Positions 5,313-5,836 of a stretch of 5,836 nt of DNA are shown piece by piece (within the stretch, counting starts at the first letter, position 1; each line of letters begins with the position of its first letter). The translations under genes and the position numbers were made by a program. Origin of the DNA: Acidimicrobiaceae bacterium (GTDB taxonomy: Bacteria; Actinomycetota; Acidimicrobiia; Acidimicrobiales; MedAcidi-G1). The stretch lies in the NCBI GenBank assembly GCA_003541675.1, contig DPMC01000063.1, positions 1 through 5,836 on the forward strand. Direction: 5' to 3'. Under the pieces are notes generated by a model. That model was not told the DNA's origin and searched no databases. It saw only the letters and a list, made by a program, of their open reading frames with translations.

Positions 5313-5836
5313 CCGATGGATTCCGCACCCGGGGCATCAATCACCTGGCGTTGGTGTGTCGCGACATGGCTGCCACCGTGGCCTTCTACGAGGGCGTGCT
5401 GGGCCTGCCGCTGGTCAAGACCATTGAGTTGGGCGGCGGTGGGGGCCAGCACTTCTTCTTCGACTGTGGCAACGGCGACTCGATTGCCTTCTTCTGGTTC
5501 ACCGATTCCCCACCGGCCGCTCCCGGGGTGGCCTCTCCAGCCGCCATGCCCGGCGAGGGTGACTTCCGCACGGCCCACGGCTCGATGAACCACGTGGCCC
5601 TCGATGTCGACCCCGCCGACATCGACGGTTACGTCCAGCGCCTACGCGACGCGGGCGTGCCCTGCACCGAAGTCATGAACCACGACGATTCCGAATGGGG
5701 AGTGGCCGCTGACCCCGGAGGAAGCGTGTTCGTCCGGTCGATCTACTTCATGGACCCTGACGGCATCCAACTGGAGTTCGCCGCCTGGACGCGCACCCTG
5801 GGGCCCGGCGACGTGTCTCACGCGCCGGCCCGAGGG
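5309..5836 (+). CDS. VOC-superfamily (glyoxalase / extradiol-dioxygenase fold) protein, 3' end outside the window
   Basis: The first 176 codons of a vicinal-oxygen-chelate protein are visible, with no stop before the right edge. Two beta-alpha-beta-beta-beta modules can be read. Module one has INHLALVCRD (10-19), the FYEGVLGLPLV helix-strand (26-36) and GQHFFFDCGNGDSIAFFWF (46-64). Module two has MNHVALDV (93-100), the IDGYVQRLRDAGVP helix and IYFMDPDGIQLEFA (145-158). His12, His95 and Glu156 fall at the usual metal-ligand positions; the fourth ligand is less clear. Such proteins include lactoylglutathione lyase-like isomerases, extradiol dioxygenases, epimerases and resistance proteins, and nothing here picks one. 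Two linkers (about 66-90 and 124-142) are longer than in minimal glyoxalases. The ATG is supported by GAGGA nine bases upstream. The gene diverges from the SDR operon, so it may share regulation with it, but I see no operator. Confidence 0.92.
   Translation, partial: MTDGFRTRGINHLALVCRDMAATVAFYEGVLGLPLVKTIELGGGGGQHFFFDCGNGDSIAFFWFTDSPPAAPGVASPAAMPGEGDFRTAHGSMNHVALDVDPADIDGYVQRLRDAGVPCTEVMNHDDSEWGVAADPGGSVFVRSIYFMDPDGIQLEFAAWTRTLGPGDVSHAPARG

Overview
The window is GC-rich, with G or C in most third codon positions. Genes are tightly packed, use ATG and GTG starts, and three neighbouring pairs overlap by exactly four bases (ATGA). The aminotransferase closely resembles the actinobacterial Pat (aromatic aminotransferase) type. 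Together this suggests a free-living actinobacterium, possibly of the Acidimicrobiia. That placement is an inference from style and protein flavour, because no rRNA or marker gene is present. I see no mobile element, CRISPR array, tRNA, rRNA or phage gene.

Left part (1-771, minus strand): a 72-residue two-helix membrane protein overlaps by ATGA with the N-terminal part of a thiamine-diphosphate enzyme of the acetolactate synthase/IlvB superfamily, which runs off the left edge. Diverging from this pair (772-1512, plus strand) is a short-chain dehydrogenase/reductase (SDR). It keeps the Rossmann nucleotide-binding site but has Ser and Arg where the family normally has its catalytic Tyr and Lys. 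A convergent intergenic stretch of about 235 bases follows, with weak terminator candidates at both ends.

Centre (1748-5145, minus strand, transcribed right to left): a likely three-gene operon. It encodes a classical SDR with an intact catalytic tetrad, then a FAD-dependent D-2-hydroxyacid dehydrogenase of the D-2-hydroxyglutarate/D-lactate dehydrogenase type, then a PLP-dependent Pat/HisC-type aminotransferase. The last two overlap by ATGA, with a strong Shine-Dalgarno sequence inside the upstream gene. A plausible joint role is interconversion of a 2-hydroxyacid, a 2-oxoacid and an amino acid. This is a hypothesis from gene order; the substrate is not visible in the sequence.

Right edge (5181-5836, plus strand): a VOC-superfamily (glyoxalase/dioxygenase fold) protein with a good ribosome binding site runs off the window. 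A 43-codon open frame ends on its start codon in another ATGA overlap and may be a leader peptide or chance.

Overall this is mostly ordinary accessory metabolism. I did not find convincing evidence of an undescribed defence or mobile system. The most interesting points are the catalytically altered SDR, the coupled oxidase-transaminase pair, and the small membrane protein coupled to the thiamine-diphosphate enzyme.
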